From: Shewanella sp. NIFS-20-20 | Lineage (GTDB): Bacteria; Pseudomonadota; Gammaproteobacteria; Enterobacterales; Shewanellaceae | Length of the DNA stretch: 64,000 nucleotides | Direction of reading: 5' to 3' | Assembly (NCBI RefSeq): GCF_019209865.1 | Contig: NZ_JAHUTT010000008.1 | Coordinates: forward strand, 1 to 64,000 | Shown: positions 8,157 through 17,091 of the stretch, one piece after another | Numbering within the stretch: the stretch's first letter is position 1 | Layout: the number at the start of each line of letters is the position of its first letter | Notes under the pieces: model-generated | Database searches by the model: none | Told to the model about the DNA's origin: nothing | Seen by the model: only the letters and a program-made list of their open reading frames with translations | Program-made: the position numbers and the translations under genes

Positions 8157-8843
8157 ATGAACTCACCTTGGATATTTCCTGACAACGCAAAGTTCGGTCG
8201 AGTCGTGCCTAAGAACAAAATATATGAGCACAGCGCGGCAACCACTGGGTTGAAGTCACTTTTTGTAGAGCAAGTAGATCAAATTCTTTGGGCTTACAAG
8301 CTATCGCCTAGCACGCTGAATATTCCCCAAACCAGTGAGGTCAGTGAAATACAGGTTTTCAGTGTGAAGCTTAAAGGTGACTCGATAGACGACAGCGTAC
8401 TTAAAGCGATTGATTTGGCCATACCTTTTCCCATTCTATTTGAGGTATGGGGTGCTAGTGGTGAGCAAGGCCATTACGCCGCTTGCTATAAGCGTAAGGC
8501 AGAGAACGATCAGGCCAAATGGGTTTGTAGCCGTTATTTGTTCTCAGAAACGTTCTATTTAGTTAATGCATCAACAGTAACTTCTGAAGTATTGGGTTTG
8601 CCAACTGCAATCGATATGGAAGAGCTGTATCAAAAGCTTCTTGCTCGCTTGTTACCCATACCCAAACGAACCGCAGAGAGTATTGAAGAGGTCATTGAAC
8701 GCTTGATGGCAATTCAGGCATTGGAAAAGCAAATCTCGCAATATAAGAAGAAGGTTCATGCTGAGAAACAGTTTAACCGCAAGGTTGAGCTCAATAAGCA
8801 GTTAAAGAATTTAAGGTGCGAGCTTGAAGAATTACTCGCATAA
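8157..8843 (+). CDS. DUF4391-family protein of the HS5 defence cluster
   Basis: This 228-residue protein has the pattern KNKIYEHS... LFVEQVDQILWAYKLSPSTLNIP... EIQVFSVKLKG... AIPFPILFEVWG that I associate with DUF4391, a family repeatedly found between a helicase and a type III-like methyltransferase. The C-terminal third (about 170-228) is a charged coiled coil (ALEKQISQYKKKVHAEKQFNRKV and on). No nuclease or ATPase motif is evident. It sits 3 bases after the helicase and 73 before mod, so it is probably a structural or adaptor subunit linking the helicase to the restriction enzyme. That role is inference from position. Confidence 0.7.
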   Translation: MNSPWIFPDNAKFGRVVPKNKIYEHSAATTGLKSLFVEQVDQILWAYKLSPSTLNIPQTSEVSEIQVFSVKLKGDSIDDSVLKAIDLAIPFPILFEVWGASGEQGHYAACYKRKAENDQAKWVCSRYLFSETFYLVNASTVTSEVLGLPTAIDMEELYQKLLARLLPIPKRTAESIEEVIERLMAIQALEKQISQYKKKVHAEKQFNRKVELNKQLKNLRCELEELLA

Positions 8844-8916
8844 AGAATAAACAATTTCAATAAGTTAAATGGTGCTACATGCTTTTTATGCAAGGCATCA
8901 CGCAAAAGGTGAACAC

Positions 8917-10770
8917 ATGGATAAATTAAAGATGCACAGCCCCGACATGACGCAGCAAAACATAGAGAAAATTCAGGCGTTGTTTCCGAACTGCGTGACG
9001 GAATCAAAAGGGGCTGACGGAGAGCTAAAGTTAGCCATTGATTTTGACCAACTTAAACAAGAGCTATCAAATTCAATCGTTGAAGGCCCGCAAGAGCGCT
9101 ATCAGCTGAACTGGCCCGGTAAGCGAGAAGCACTACTAACAGCGAATGCACCTATTGCCAAGACCTTAAGACCTTGTCGAGAAGAAAGTGTCAATTTTGA
9201 CACCACTGAAAACCTCTTTATTGAAGGCGATAACCTTGATGCGCTAAAGATGTTGCAAGAAACATACTTAGGTAGAGTCAAAACAATATACATAGATCCA
9301 CCATATAACACAGGACGAGACTTTATTTATGATGATGATTTCTCTGAAAATACTGAATCATATTTCAAAAACTCATTACAGGCCGATTCGATAGGGAATA
9401 GGCTGGTGGCTAATATGGAATCAAATGGACGATTTCATTCCGATTGGCTATCTATGATGTACTCTAGAATAAAGTTAGCTAAAAACTTGCTCTCTGATAG
9501 TGGTGTCGTTTTTATCTCAATTGATGATGAAGAATATGCGAATTTAAAGAAAATTTGTGATGAGATATTTGGTGAGCAGAATTTTGTAGAAACATTTGTC
9601 TGGGTTAAGAAAACTGCACCGAATAATGTCGTTGTGGGCTCTGTACATGAATATGTTCTGATGTACGTAAAAGATTTTACTAAAGCAGAGTTGTATCTTT
9701 TACCTCGAGATCCAGCTAAAGATAAAGATTACAAAAATCCTGATAACGATCCAAGAGGACGATGGAAACCTGATAACTTGACTGCGGCTGCTAAAGGTGG
9801 TCGATCTACACCGAGCTTACTCTACAAGATTGTTAATCCGAATACGGGACAGGAGCATTTCCCGCCAGAAGGTAGGATGTGGGCTGTAAATCAGGAGGAC
9901 ATGGCAAAGAAAATCAAAGAAGGAACTGTTTATTGGGGGAAAAATGGTGATGGTAAGCCTATGGATAAAAGGTTTTTATCTCAAACCAGAGACGGTACAG
10001 TTGCCCAAACATTGCTTAATGATGTTGGCACAAACAGTACAGCATCTAAGTATCTGAATAAACTGTTCGATGGTTACGTGGTATTCGAGACACCAAAACC
10101 TATTGAATTAATAGAAAGACTCTTGAGGATTTCTACTCGCGGGAATGATTTGGTATTGGATTTCTTTGCTGGTTCAAGTGCTACCGCAGAGGCAGTTATT
10201 AAACTGAATAATGAAGATTTAGGTTCTCGTAAATTTATAATGGTGCAAATTCCAGAGCCATTAAAAGAAGGATCTGAAGGGTTTAAGCTGGGATGTAGGT
10301 CTATTGCTGATGTAAGCAAAGCTCGTATCAGAAAAATAGGAAGCAACTATAAAAATGCAAAGGATTTTGGCTTTCGAGTACTTAAAGTAGATTCATCAAA
10401 CATGACGGATGTTTACTACTCTCCAGATCAAGTTACTCAGGGTTCGCTAGACTTATTGGTAGATAATATTAAATCAGACCGCACTGATGAAGATTTACTC
10501 TTTCAAGTATTACTTGATTGGGGCGTCGATTTAACCTTACCAATCAAAAAAGAAACGATTCAAGGTAAGCCGGTTTTCTTTGTTGATGATGATGCACTGG
10601 TAGCCTGTTTTGATCTGCGTATAAATGAAGCTTTGATTAAAGAGTTAGCTGCAAAAGAACCACTTCGCGTAGTGTTCCGTGATGACGGCTTTGAGTCTGA
10701 CGCGGTAAAAATTAATGCTGAGCAGATTTTCAAGCAAGTTTCGCCGCATACTGAAGTTAAAGCGATTTAA
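8917..10770 (+). CDS. Type III-like DNA adenine methyltransferase (Mod)
   Basis: This 617-residue beta-class N6-adenine methyltransferase has the catalytic motif DPPY at 127-130 before the AdoMet-binding motif DFFAGS at 415-420, the order typical of Mod subunits. The region between them should contain the target recognition domain. Type III Mod methylates one strand of an asymmetric site and gives the complex its specificity. The start at 8917 is preferred because of AAAAGGTGA just upstream; an ATG at 8869 would add 16 residues. The middle of the gene (about 9350-10430) is clearly more AT-rich than its ends, suggesting exchange of the recognition part. Res follows 9 bases later. Confidence 0.88.
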   Translation: MDKLKMHSPDMTQQNIEKIQALFPNCVTESKGADGELKLAIDFDQLKQELSNSIVEGPQERYQLNWPGKREALLTANAPIAKTLRPCREESVNFDTTENLFIEGDNLDALKMLQETYLGRVKTIYIDPPYNTGRDFIYDDDFSENTESYFKNSLQADSIGNRLVANMESNGRFHSDWLSMMYSRIKLAKNLLSDSGVVFISIDDEEYANLKKICDEIFGEQNFVETFVWVKKTAPNNVVVGSVHEYVLMYVKDFTKAELYLLPRDPAKDKDYKNPDNDPRGRWKPDNLTAAAKGGRSTPSLLYKIVNPNTGQEHFPPEGRMWAVNQEDMAKKIKEGTVYWGKNGDGKPMDKRFLSQTRDGTVAQTLLNDVGTNSTASKYLNKLFDGYVVFETPKPIELIERLLRISTRGNDLVLDFFAGSSATAEAVIKLNNEDLGSRKFIMVQIPEPLKEGSEGFKLGCRSIADVSKARIRKIGSNYKNAKDFGFRVLKVDSSNMTDVYYSPDQVTQGSLDLLVDNIKSDRTDEDLLFQVLLDWGVDLTLPIKKETIQGKPVFFVDDDALVACFDLRINEALIKELAAKEPLRVVFRDDGFESDAVKINAEQIFKQVSPHTEVKAI

Positions 10771-10779
10771 GGAGGGAGC

Positions 10780-13700
10780 ATGAAGTTAAAGTTCAAAGTC
10801 CAACCTTATCAAACTGTTGCCGTAGAGTCGGTTGTTGACTGCTTTGCTGGGCAACCTAATAGCTCCGGCGTAACCTACCGAATCGACCCTGGTGTTGCCA
10901 AAGATAAATTTGGTAATGCTGGCTGGGATATGAGCGACCAAGACGGTTTTAAAAATGCTGAACTCGCGATCACTGAATCGCAGCTATTGCAAAATATCCA
11001 TGGTGTTCAAAGTAGACAGAACCTCCCTGTTTCAGAAGCGTTAGTCAGCAATGCTAGCTCTAAGATTAATCTCGATGTTGAAATGGAAACCGGTACTGGT
11101 AAGACATATTGCTACATCAAAACCATCTTTGAGATGAATAAGCGCTATGGCTGGAGCAAATTTATTATCGTTGTGCCTAGCATCGCCATTCGTGAAGGTG
11201 TTTACAAGTCGCTGCAAATCACAGGTGAGCATTTTGCTCAGAATTACGACGGTAAAAAGGCCCGGTTCTTTATCTATAACTCGAAACAATTGCACCAGTT
11301 AGAGAGTTTTTCTTCTGACAGTGGCATCAATGTGATGGTCATTAATATTCAAGCCTTTAATGCTTCAGGAAAAGACAATCGACGAATTTATGAAGAGTTG
11401 GATGACTTCCAGTCTAGGCGACCTATTGACGTTATTAGTGCAAACCGCCCAATCCTGATTTTGGATGAGCCGCAGAAGATGGAAGGCAAGAAGACATTAG
11501 ATGCCTTAGCCAAATTCAAACCACTGATGGTACTTCGATATTCGGCCACGCATAAGACAACACATAATAAAGTGCATCGCCTGGATGCGCTTGACGCTTA
11601 TAACAATAAGCTGGTTAAGAAAATTGCCGTTCGTGGTATTTCAGTAAAAGGCTTGGCGGGAACGACAGCCTATCTATATTTGGAATCCATCGAGATCTCG
11701 AAAAAAATGCCAGTGGCTCGCATTGAGATCGAAGTTAAACAACAAAATGGCATTAAACGCATACCCAAGAAGGTCACTAAGGGCGATAATCTTTTTGATC
11801 TTAGCAATGGTCTGGACCAGTACCGTGACTTTGTGGTTACTGATGTCAACGCGATTAACGACACGGTTGAATTCAAAAATGGCCATGTTTTAACCGCGGG
11901 CGATGCCACGGGAGACGTGACCGAAGAGACCATTCGCCGAATACAGATCCGCGAGACAATTAAAGCGCACCTAGAAAAAGAAAAAACTCTTTTCAGCCAA
12001 GGTATAAAGGTTCTCTCTCTATTTTTTATTGACGAAGTCGCAAAGTATAGAGACTACTCTCAAGCCGATGAGAAAGGTGATTATGCTCGTGTCTTTGAAG
12101 AAGAGTACTCTTTACTTGTACAGGAGTATCTTGATGAGTTATCTCTTTTACCCAGTGAGCAGACTGATGCCTATAAAGCCTATCTATCGGCCATTGAAGG
12201 CTCTAGAACGCATAATGGTTACTTCTCAATTGATAAGAAATCAAATCGTCTTCAGAACCCAGGCTTTAAAGTCCGTGGTGAAGATGCCGGGCTATCAGAC
12301 GATGTAGATGCCTATGATTTGATTTTAAAAGATAAGGAAAAGTTACTTTCGTTTGATGAGCCTACTCGATTTATCTTTTCACACTCGGCCTTACGCGAGG
12401 GGTGGGATAATCCAAACGTATTTGTCATGTGTATGTTGAAACACAGCGACAATACTATCTCTCGTCGTCAAGAAGTTGGACGTGGTTTACGTCTGGCCGT
12501 CAATAGACATGGTGACAGACAAGATCATCCGGCAACTGTGCATGAAATTAATGTCTTGTCGGTGATTGCAAGTGAAAGCTATAAAGACTTTGTCACGAAT
12601 CTACAAAAAGAAATCAGCGAGTCTCTCTCAGCGAGACCTAGAAAAGCAGATGAAGCTTATTTTACGGGTAAGACAATTACAACTGCTGATGGACCTGTAG
12701 AAGTAACAGCTGTCATGGCTAAGCAAATTTATAAGTATTTGCTTAAAAATGATTATACCAATGAAGCTGACGATTCAATCGCGCCATCATTCCACCAGGC
12801 TAAGGCTAGTGGGCAGTTAGCGCCAATGCCTGCTGAGTTAGAGCCTTACCGCGAGCAAATATTGACGCTGATAGACGGTGTTTATAGTGAAGCGCAATTG
12901 CCAGGTGTTGGTGATGATCGTAAACCTAAAATCAATCCGTTGAATGCTAATTTTGATAAGAAAGAGTTTCAGGAGCTTTGGCACAAAATCAATCGTAAAG
13001 CGGTTTATAAGGTTGATTTTGATTCGTCTGAGTTGATTAAAAATTGTATTCGGGTACTCAATAAAGAACTTAAGGTAACGCCTCTTCAATACACCATTCA
13101 AGATGGTGTTCAATTGGATGGCATTACCGACGAACAACTCAAAGCTGGACAAAGTTTCAAGGTGAAAAACACTGAGACTGAAACTCATCAATCGAGCATT
13201 CATTCTGCTGTTCGTTATGACTTGGTTGGTAAGTTGGCTGAAAATTGTGTGCTGACTCGCAAAACAGTCGCCGAAATACTGATTGGTACAGAACCTGTAG
13301 TATTTGCACAATTTAAGCAAAACCCTGAGCATTTTCTAGCTGAAGCTTCACGGCTTGTGAAAGAGCAAAAGGCATCTGTGATTATCGAGAAGCTATCATA
13401 TGATCCAACGAACGAATCTTATGATGTTGATATATTTACGGCAGAGCAAAAAATCACTGATATGACAAAAGCCGTTAGTGGCGTTAATAAGCATATTTAT
13501 GATTATGTTGTCGTTGATTCACAAGGCATTGAGCGGGACTTTGTTACCGAGCTTGATACAAGCAAAGAAGTCGTGGTTTATGCAAAACTTCCTCGTGGTT
13601 TTCTGATACCGACGCCTGTTGGCGACTACAACCCTGATTGGGCGATTTCTTTCAAAGAAGGAAGTGTTAAACACATTTACTTTATTGCAGAGACTAAAGG

Positions 13701-13857
13701 AACGATGTCTTCGCTTGAATTGCGTGGCATAGAAGATCGCAAGATTGAATGTGCTAGGAAATTCTTTGAAAAAATTAATGCAGAGATAACGAGTGAAAAC
13801 GTCAAATATGATGTTGTAACGAGTTACTCGAAATTGATGGAAGTCGTAAGCGGCTAG
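10780..13857 (+). CDS. Type III-like restriction subunit (Res): helicase plus nuclease
   Basis: This 1025-residue protein has a superfamily 2 motor with Walker A ETGTGKT (Lys108), motif II DEPQ (229-232) and a second lobe containing [15 protein letters not shown] and [16 protein letters not shown]-terminal PD-(D/E)xK nuclease follows: NPDW (Asp953) then AETKG (Glu971, Lys973). The complete catalytic triad indicates an active endonuclease. With Mod it should form an ATP-dependent restriction enzyme that cuts unmodified phage or plasmid DNA. The gene starts 9 bases after mod behind GGAGGGAG, so the two are translationally coupled. The length is normal for the family and no frameshift is seen. 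Confidence 0.88.
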   Translation: MKLKFKVQPYQTVAVESVVDCFAGQPNSSGVTYRIDPGVAKDKFGNAGWDMSDQDGFKNAELAITESQLLQNIHGVQSRQNLPVSEALVSNASSKINLDVEMETGTGKTYCYIKTIFEMNKRYGWSKFIIVVPSIAIREGVYKSLQITGEHFAQNYDGKKARFFIYNSKQLHQLESFSSDSGINVMVINIQAFNASGKDNRRIYEELDDFQSRRPIDVISANRPILILDEPQKMEGKKTLDALAKFKPLMVLRYSATHKTTHNKVHRLDALDAYNNKLVKKIAVRGISVKGLAGTTAYLYLESIEISKKMPVARIEIEVKQQNGIKRIPKKVTKGDNLFDLSNGLDQYRDFVVTDVNAINDTVEFKNGHVLTAGDATGDVTEETIRRIQIRETIKAHLEKEKTLFSQGIKVLSLFFIDEVAKYRDYSQADEKGDYARVFEEEYSLLVQEYLDELSLLPSEQTDAYKAYLSAIEGSRTHNGYFSIDKKSNRLQNPGFKVRGEDAGLSDDVDAYDLILKDKEKLLSFDEPTRFIFSHSALREGWDNPNVFVMCMLKHSDNTISRRQEVGRGLRLAVNRHGDRQDHPATVHEINVLSVIASESYKDFVTNLQKEISESLSARPRKADEAYFTGKTITTADGPVEVTAVMAKQIYKYLLKNDYTNEADDSIAPSFHQAKASGQLAPMPAELEPYREQILTLIDGVYSEAQLPGVGDDRKPKINPLNANFDKKEFQELWHKINRKAVYKVDFDSSELIKNCIRVLNKELKVTPLQYTIQDGVQLDGITDEQLKAGQSFKVKNTETETHQSSIHSAVRYDLVGKLAENCVLTRKTVAEILIGTEPVVFAQFKQNPEHFLAEASRLVKEQKASVIIEKLSYDPTNESYDVDIFTAEQKITDMTKAVSGVNKHIYDYVVVDSQGIERDFVTELDTSKEVVVYAKLPRGFLIPTPVGDYNPDWAISFKEGSVKHIYFIAETKGTMSSLELRGIEDRKIECARKFFEKINAEITSENVKYDVVTSYSKLMEVVSG

Positions 13858-13878
13858 TCGTTTCCGTTTTTATATCGG

Positions 13879-13903
13879 GCTGTCAGTTCATCTGGCTGAC
13901 AGC
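13879..13903. terminator. Possible terminator hairpin after res
   Basis: GCTGTCAG (13879-13886) pairs perfectly with CTGACAGC (13896-13903) across a 9-base loop, 22 bases after the res stop. The following run is only CACTTTTAG, so termination may be weak. Confidence 0.45.
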
Positions 13904-14018
13904 TCACTTTTAGTTTCATAACAATAATTGGAAGATTCAGCCAGCAGATTGAGTCTAAATGTCGCTCACTCATGCGGTTAAATTTTAAGTATGGCTGTTT
14001 ACGTGACGGAGAAATAGC

Positions 14019-14300
14019 ATGAATCCTGAAAAGTACAATAGAAGTATAAGCTTGCTTTGCCCGACTTGTGGTTGTTCGGACTTTTCCTACGAAGACGGTT
14101 GCGATGAAACAATACAAGTAATGACTTGTGCATCTTGTGACCGAGAGTTTAATAAAGATGAGCTTATTCAAGAGAATAGCGAAAATATTGACGAGCACCT
14201 TTCTGAAATCAAGGAAGAAGTTTTAAAAGACGTTCAAGACGAACTACGTAAATCTTTAAAAAAGGCTTTTTCTGGTAGCAAGAATATAAGGATTAAGTAA
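14019..14300 (+). CDS. Small zinc-ribbon protein
   Basis: This 93-residue protein has a CPTCG motif near residue 14 and a CASCD motif near residue 37, a two-knuckle zinc ribbon. A charged helical tail (about 50-85) rich in Glu and Lys and probably coiled-coil follows. The start has GACGGAGAA upstream. Its stop overlaps the start of the next gene by one base, so the two are co-translated. It resembles a family of short zinc-ribbon proteins starting with the same xxKYNRxISLxCPTCG pattern, but no function is known to me. It lies at the right edge of HS5 and may be a second cargo module, separate from the restriction genes. Confidence 0.6.
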   Translation: MNPEKYNRSISLLCPTCGCSDFSYEDGCDETIQVMTCASCDREFNKDELIQENSENIDEHLSEIKEEVLKDVQDELRKSLKKAFSGSKNIRIK

Positions 14301-14773
14301 TGCCAGTAACTATTGATGCAGGTGATGTGATAGCTGGATTAGCTTTCCTTTTATCTGGCTACGCAACATGGCAAACGGTCAGCTTTAATAAGAGGCAGAA
14401 GTCACTTGTCGAAAGCCAGGAAAAGCTAAACACCATTCTCTTGGAAAAAGAAAATGAAGATGCTCTGAAAGGAAAGCAAGCTGACCTTGGTGCATCAATT
14501 ATAAAACTTGGCAGCAGTAAGTATCGGCTTAAGGTTTGGAATAAAGGTGCTGCTACTGCAAGAAACGTCAGAATTGAGTTCCCCGAAGGTAACGATTTAG
14601 TTATTGAATCAGAAGTGACTGACAAATTTCCAATGGAAAGCCTCGAAAAGTATCAAGCCGTTGAGCTAATAGCCGCTGTTCATATGCAAACGAAACGAAA
14701 GCATGTTGTTCGGCTAGTTTGGGAGGATGATGCCCAGTCTTACAATGAAAAGCTGTCTTACCCCACACTGTAA
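14300..14773 (+). CDS. Membrane-anchored protein with coiled coil and beta-rich domain
   Basis: This 157-residue protein has an N-terminal hydrophobic segment (about 6-26; AGDVIAGLAFLLSGYATWQTV) that looks like one membrane helix. A polar helix follows (27-60; FNKRQKSLVESQEKLNTILLEKE), then a beta-rich domain (about 70-150; KYRLKVWNKGAATARNVRIEFP) resembling Ig/CARDB-type folds. The start overlaps the preceding stop, so it pairs with the zinc-ribbon gene. No catalytic residues are seen. A soluble zinc-ribbon partner and a membrane protein in a defence hotspot suggest a two-gene accessory system, but nothing shows its activity. Confidence 0.55.
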   Translation: MPVTIDAGDVIAGLAFLLSGYATWQTVSFNKRQKSLVESQEKLNTILLEKENEDALKGKQADLGASIIKLGSSKYRLKVWNKGAATARNVRIEFPEGNDLVIESEVTDKFPMESLEKYQAVELIAAVHMQTKRKHVVRLVWEDDAQSYNEKLSYPTL

Positions 14774-14860
14774 TGTAACTGTCGGTTTTCTCACTAGAAC
14801 GAAAACAACTACAGATAAATGCATATTTCTTTCGGCTATCTAACATCTTCAGTTGCTAAA

Positions 14861-14889
14861 GAACCTTCACACTATCGTGTCGGAGGTTC
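14861..14889 (+). promoter_or_regulatory. Hairpin covering the traI ribosome binding site
   Basis: GAACCT (14861-14866) pairs with AGGTTC (14884-14889), and CAC/GTG extends the stem inside, so the GGAGG ribosome site of traI lies partly in the stem. It parallels the leaders near 40-48 kb. Position 14774-14860 otherwise shows no gene. Confidence 0.45.
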
Positions 14890-14892
14890 ACT

Positions 14893-17043
14893 ATGTTCAA
14901 AAACCTATTTTTTCAAACCAAAGCACTACCAGAGCTGTCATCGCAACTGGATACAGAAATTCCTCGCTATCCGCCATTTCTGAAGGGGTTGCCAGCAGCG
15001 TCACCCGAGGATTTGCAGTCCACACAAGACGAGCTAATAGCCAAACTGCGTCAGGTACTTGGCTTCAACCAGCGTGATTTTCAAAGGCTAATTCAGCCCT
15101 GCATTGATCATCTGGCTGCTTATGTTCATTTGTTGCCAGCTTCTGAGCATCATCATCACAGTGGCGCTGGTGGTTTATTACGTCATTCGTTGGAAGTTGC
15201 TTTCTGGGCTGCACAAGCTGCTGAAGGGATCATCTTTGTTGCCAGTGGCACACCGGTTGAGAAAAAAGAGCTGGAACCAAGGTGGCGTGTTGCGGCGGCA
15301 TTAGGCGGTTTGTTCCATGATATTGGTAAGCCTGTTTCAGACTTGTCTATTACAGACGAAGATGGACGCTATCAGTGGAACCCTTTTTTAGAAACCTTAT
15401 CCCAGTGGACCACAAATAACAGCATTGAACGCTATTTTATTCGCTGGCGCGACGGACGGTGCAAGCGGCACGAGCAATTTTCAATTTTGGTTTTAAACCG
15501 GGTGATGACACCCGAGTTGCTCGCCTGGTTAACCCAACCGGGCCCTGAAATTTTGCAAGCCATGCTGGAGGCAATTGGCAATACCGATCCCGAGCATGTC
15601 CTGTCTAAATTGGTTATTGAAGCTGACCAAACCAGTGTCCAGCGAGACCTGAAAGCTCAACGAATTTCCGTTGACGACAACACCATTGGTGTCCCAGTCG
15701 AACGCTATCTACTTGATGCCATGAGGCGATTGCTTGCCAGTTCCCAGTGGTTGGTCAATCAGCGAGATGCCAGAGTTTGGATACGAAAATCGAATCAATC
15801 AACCAATCTTTACCTGGTTTGGAAAAGCGCGGCTAAGGAAATCATTGAGCTGTTGGCCAAAGACAAGATACCTGGCATTCCAAGAGATCCCGATACCCTT
15901 GCGGACATCCTCATTGAGCGAGGATTAGCCACAAAATCAGCCTCAAATGAGCGATATGAAAGCCTTGCCCCTGAAGTGCTGATCAAAGACGGCAAGCCAA
16001 TCTGGTTACCCATGCTGCATATATCTGAGGCCGATTTATTGTTCAGTTCGAATGTACCAAGTGGTGTGAGGCTGTTTAGCAAATCTGAGTGGGAAGCAAC
16101 ACAGCAAACACAAGCAGAGCCTCAGAGTCGTTCCAGTGAGCAGCCAGGCTTGTCTGAAGCGTCATCATCAATTGAACTCAATAATTCGGCTGAGTCGCCA
16201 TCGACAAAATCGTCCGAACAAGATGATGAACGTCGTCTTGCCAGTGATGTTAATCACCTTCAGGCAACTGAAAATGCTCCAGGTGATGAATGCGAAAAGC
16301 CTAACAACTCATATGATGGCGCTATCTCAAATAACGTAAACCAGCACGATGCAGAAGCATTGAATCTGCCTGAATCTTTGGCATGGCTCCCAGAGGCCAG
16401 TAGTGCGTTGGTTATGGTTGATGAACAGATACTGGTCCGCTATCCCGATGCCGTAAGACATTGGTGTGCTCCCCGAAAACTGCTTGCTGAACTCAGTCGA
16501 TTGGATTGGCTTGAAATAGATCCGGCAAACCCGACGCGTAAAGCCAGAACTGTGACTACGAAAGGTGGCGTTCAGGAGCAAGGGTTACTGCTGAAAGTAT
16601 CGATTTCTAAAGGGCTTACTGCACTGATTGACCTTCCCAAACAAGACGCAGAATCAGCGGCAGCAATTCAGAACGAAGAGGCTTCACCGCGACCGAGTCG
16701 AACTGAGACAACCAATGCCCGAGCAAAAGAGCCCTCCAAAAGAGCGGAGTGTAAGCAAAAGCCGATTGCGCCCAATGCGAACTCAAGTATCGACCCCAAA
16801 CACGCGCAGCGCCAACAGATGGTTAATTTTGTGAAAGATTTGCCCATCTTACTGACCGATGGCGATTACCCAGACGTGGATCATAGTGCCGATGGTATTC
16901 GCGTCACGATTCAAACCTTACGCCAAGTCGCCAATGAGCATGGCATTCCAGCCGGACAGCTGCTTCGGGGGATCTCGGCCAGTGACCAATGCCAGTTTGA
17001 TGAGGGGGAAACGGTTCTGTTTACCGCTCACGCTGAACGTTAA
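14893..17043 (+). CDS. traI: TraI, MOBH-family relaxase
   Basis: This 716-residue relaxase of the MOBH class nicks oriT and pilots the transferred strand. The N-terminal TraI_2-type region carries the His cluster HHHH at 86-89, LLRH near 95-98 and the HD pair His142-Asp143 (GLFHDIGK), the metal-binding hydrolase-like motifs of this class. The middle (about 410-500) is a low-complexity Ser/Glu/Gln linker, and the C-terminal part repeats a winged-helix-like layout seen in the family. The start at 14893 follows CGGAGG. It begins the traI-traD operon immediately right of HS5, the canonical position in SXT/R391 ICEs. Confidence 0.93.
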   Translation: MFKNLFFQTKALPELSSQLDTEIPRYPPFLKGLPAASPEDLQSTQDELIAKLRQVLGFNQRDFQRLIQPCIDHLAAYVHLLPASEHHHHSGAGGLLRHSLEVAFWAAQAAEGIIFVASGTPVEKKELEPRWRVAAALGGLFHDIGKPVSDLSITDEDGRYQWNPFLETLSQWTTNNSIERYFIRWRDGRCKRHEQFSILVLNRVMTPELLAWLTQPGPEILQAMLEAIGNTDPEHVLSKLVIEADQTSVQRDLKAQRISVDDNTIGVPVERYLLDAMRRLLASSQWLVNQRDARVWIRKSNQSTNLYLVWKSAAKEIIELLAKDKIPGIPRDPDTLADILIERGLATKSASNERYESLAPEVLIKDGKPIWLPMLHISEADLLFSSNVPSGVRLFSKSEWEATQQTQAEPQSRSSEQPGLSEASSSIELNNSAESPSTKSSEQDDERRLASDVNHLQATENAPGDECEKPNNSYDGAISNNVNQHDAEALNLPESLAWLPEASSALVMVDEQILVRYPDAVRHWCAPRKLLAELSRLDWLEIDPANPTRKARTVTTKGGVQEQGLLLKVSISKGLTALIDLPKQDAESAAAIQNEEASPRPSRTETTNARAKEPSKRAECKQKPIAPNANSSIDPKHAQRQQMVNFVKDLPILLTDGDYPDVDHSADGIRVTIQTLRQVANEHGIPAGQLLRGISASDQCQFDEGETVLFTAHAER

Positions 17044-17091
17044 TCCATTTGAAATTAAGCGGATTGCAAACGGTTATTTTGCGGAGCATGA

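Noticed and set aside
12838-13332. 164-residue minus-strand frame inside res
   Set aside because: It lies entirely within the res coding region and reads as a hydrophobic, Asn/Phe-rich shadow.
3848-13857. BREX or DISARM system
   Set aside because: There is no PglZ, BrxC or BrxL gene and no DrmA/DrmB pair. The core is type III Mod/Res, even though the regulator is BrxR-like.
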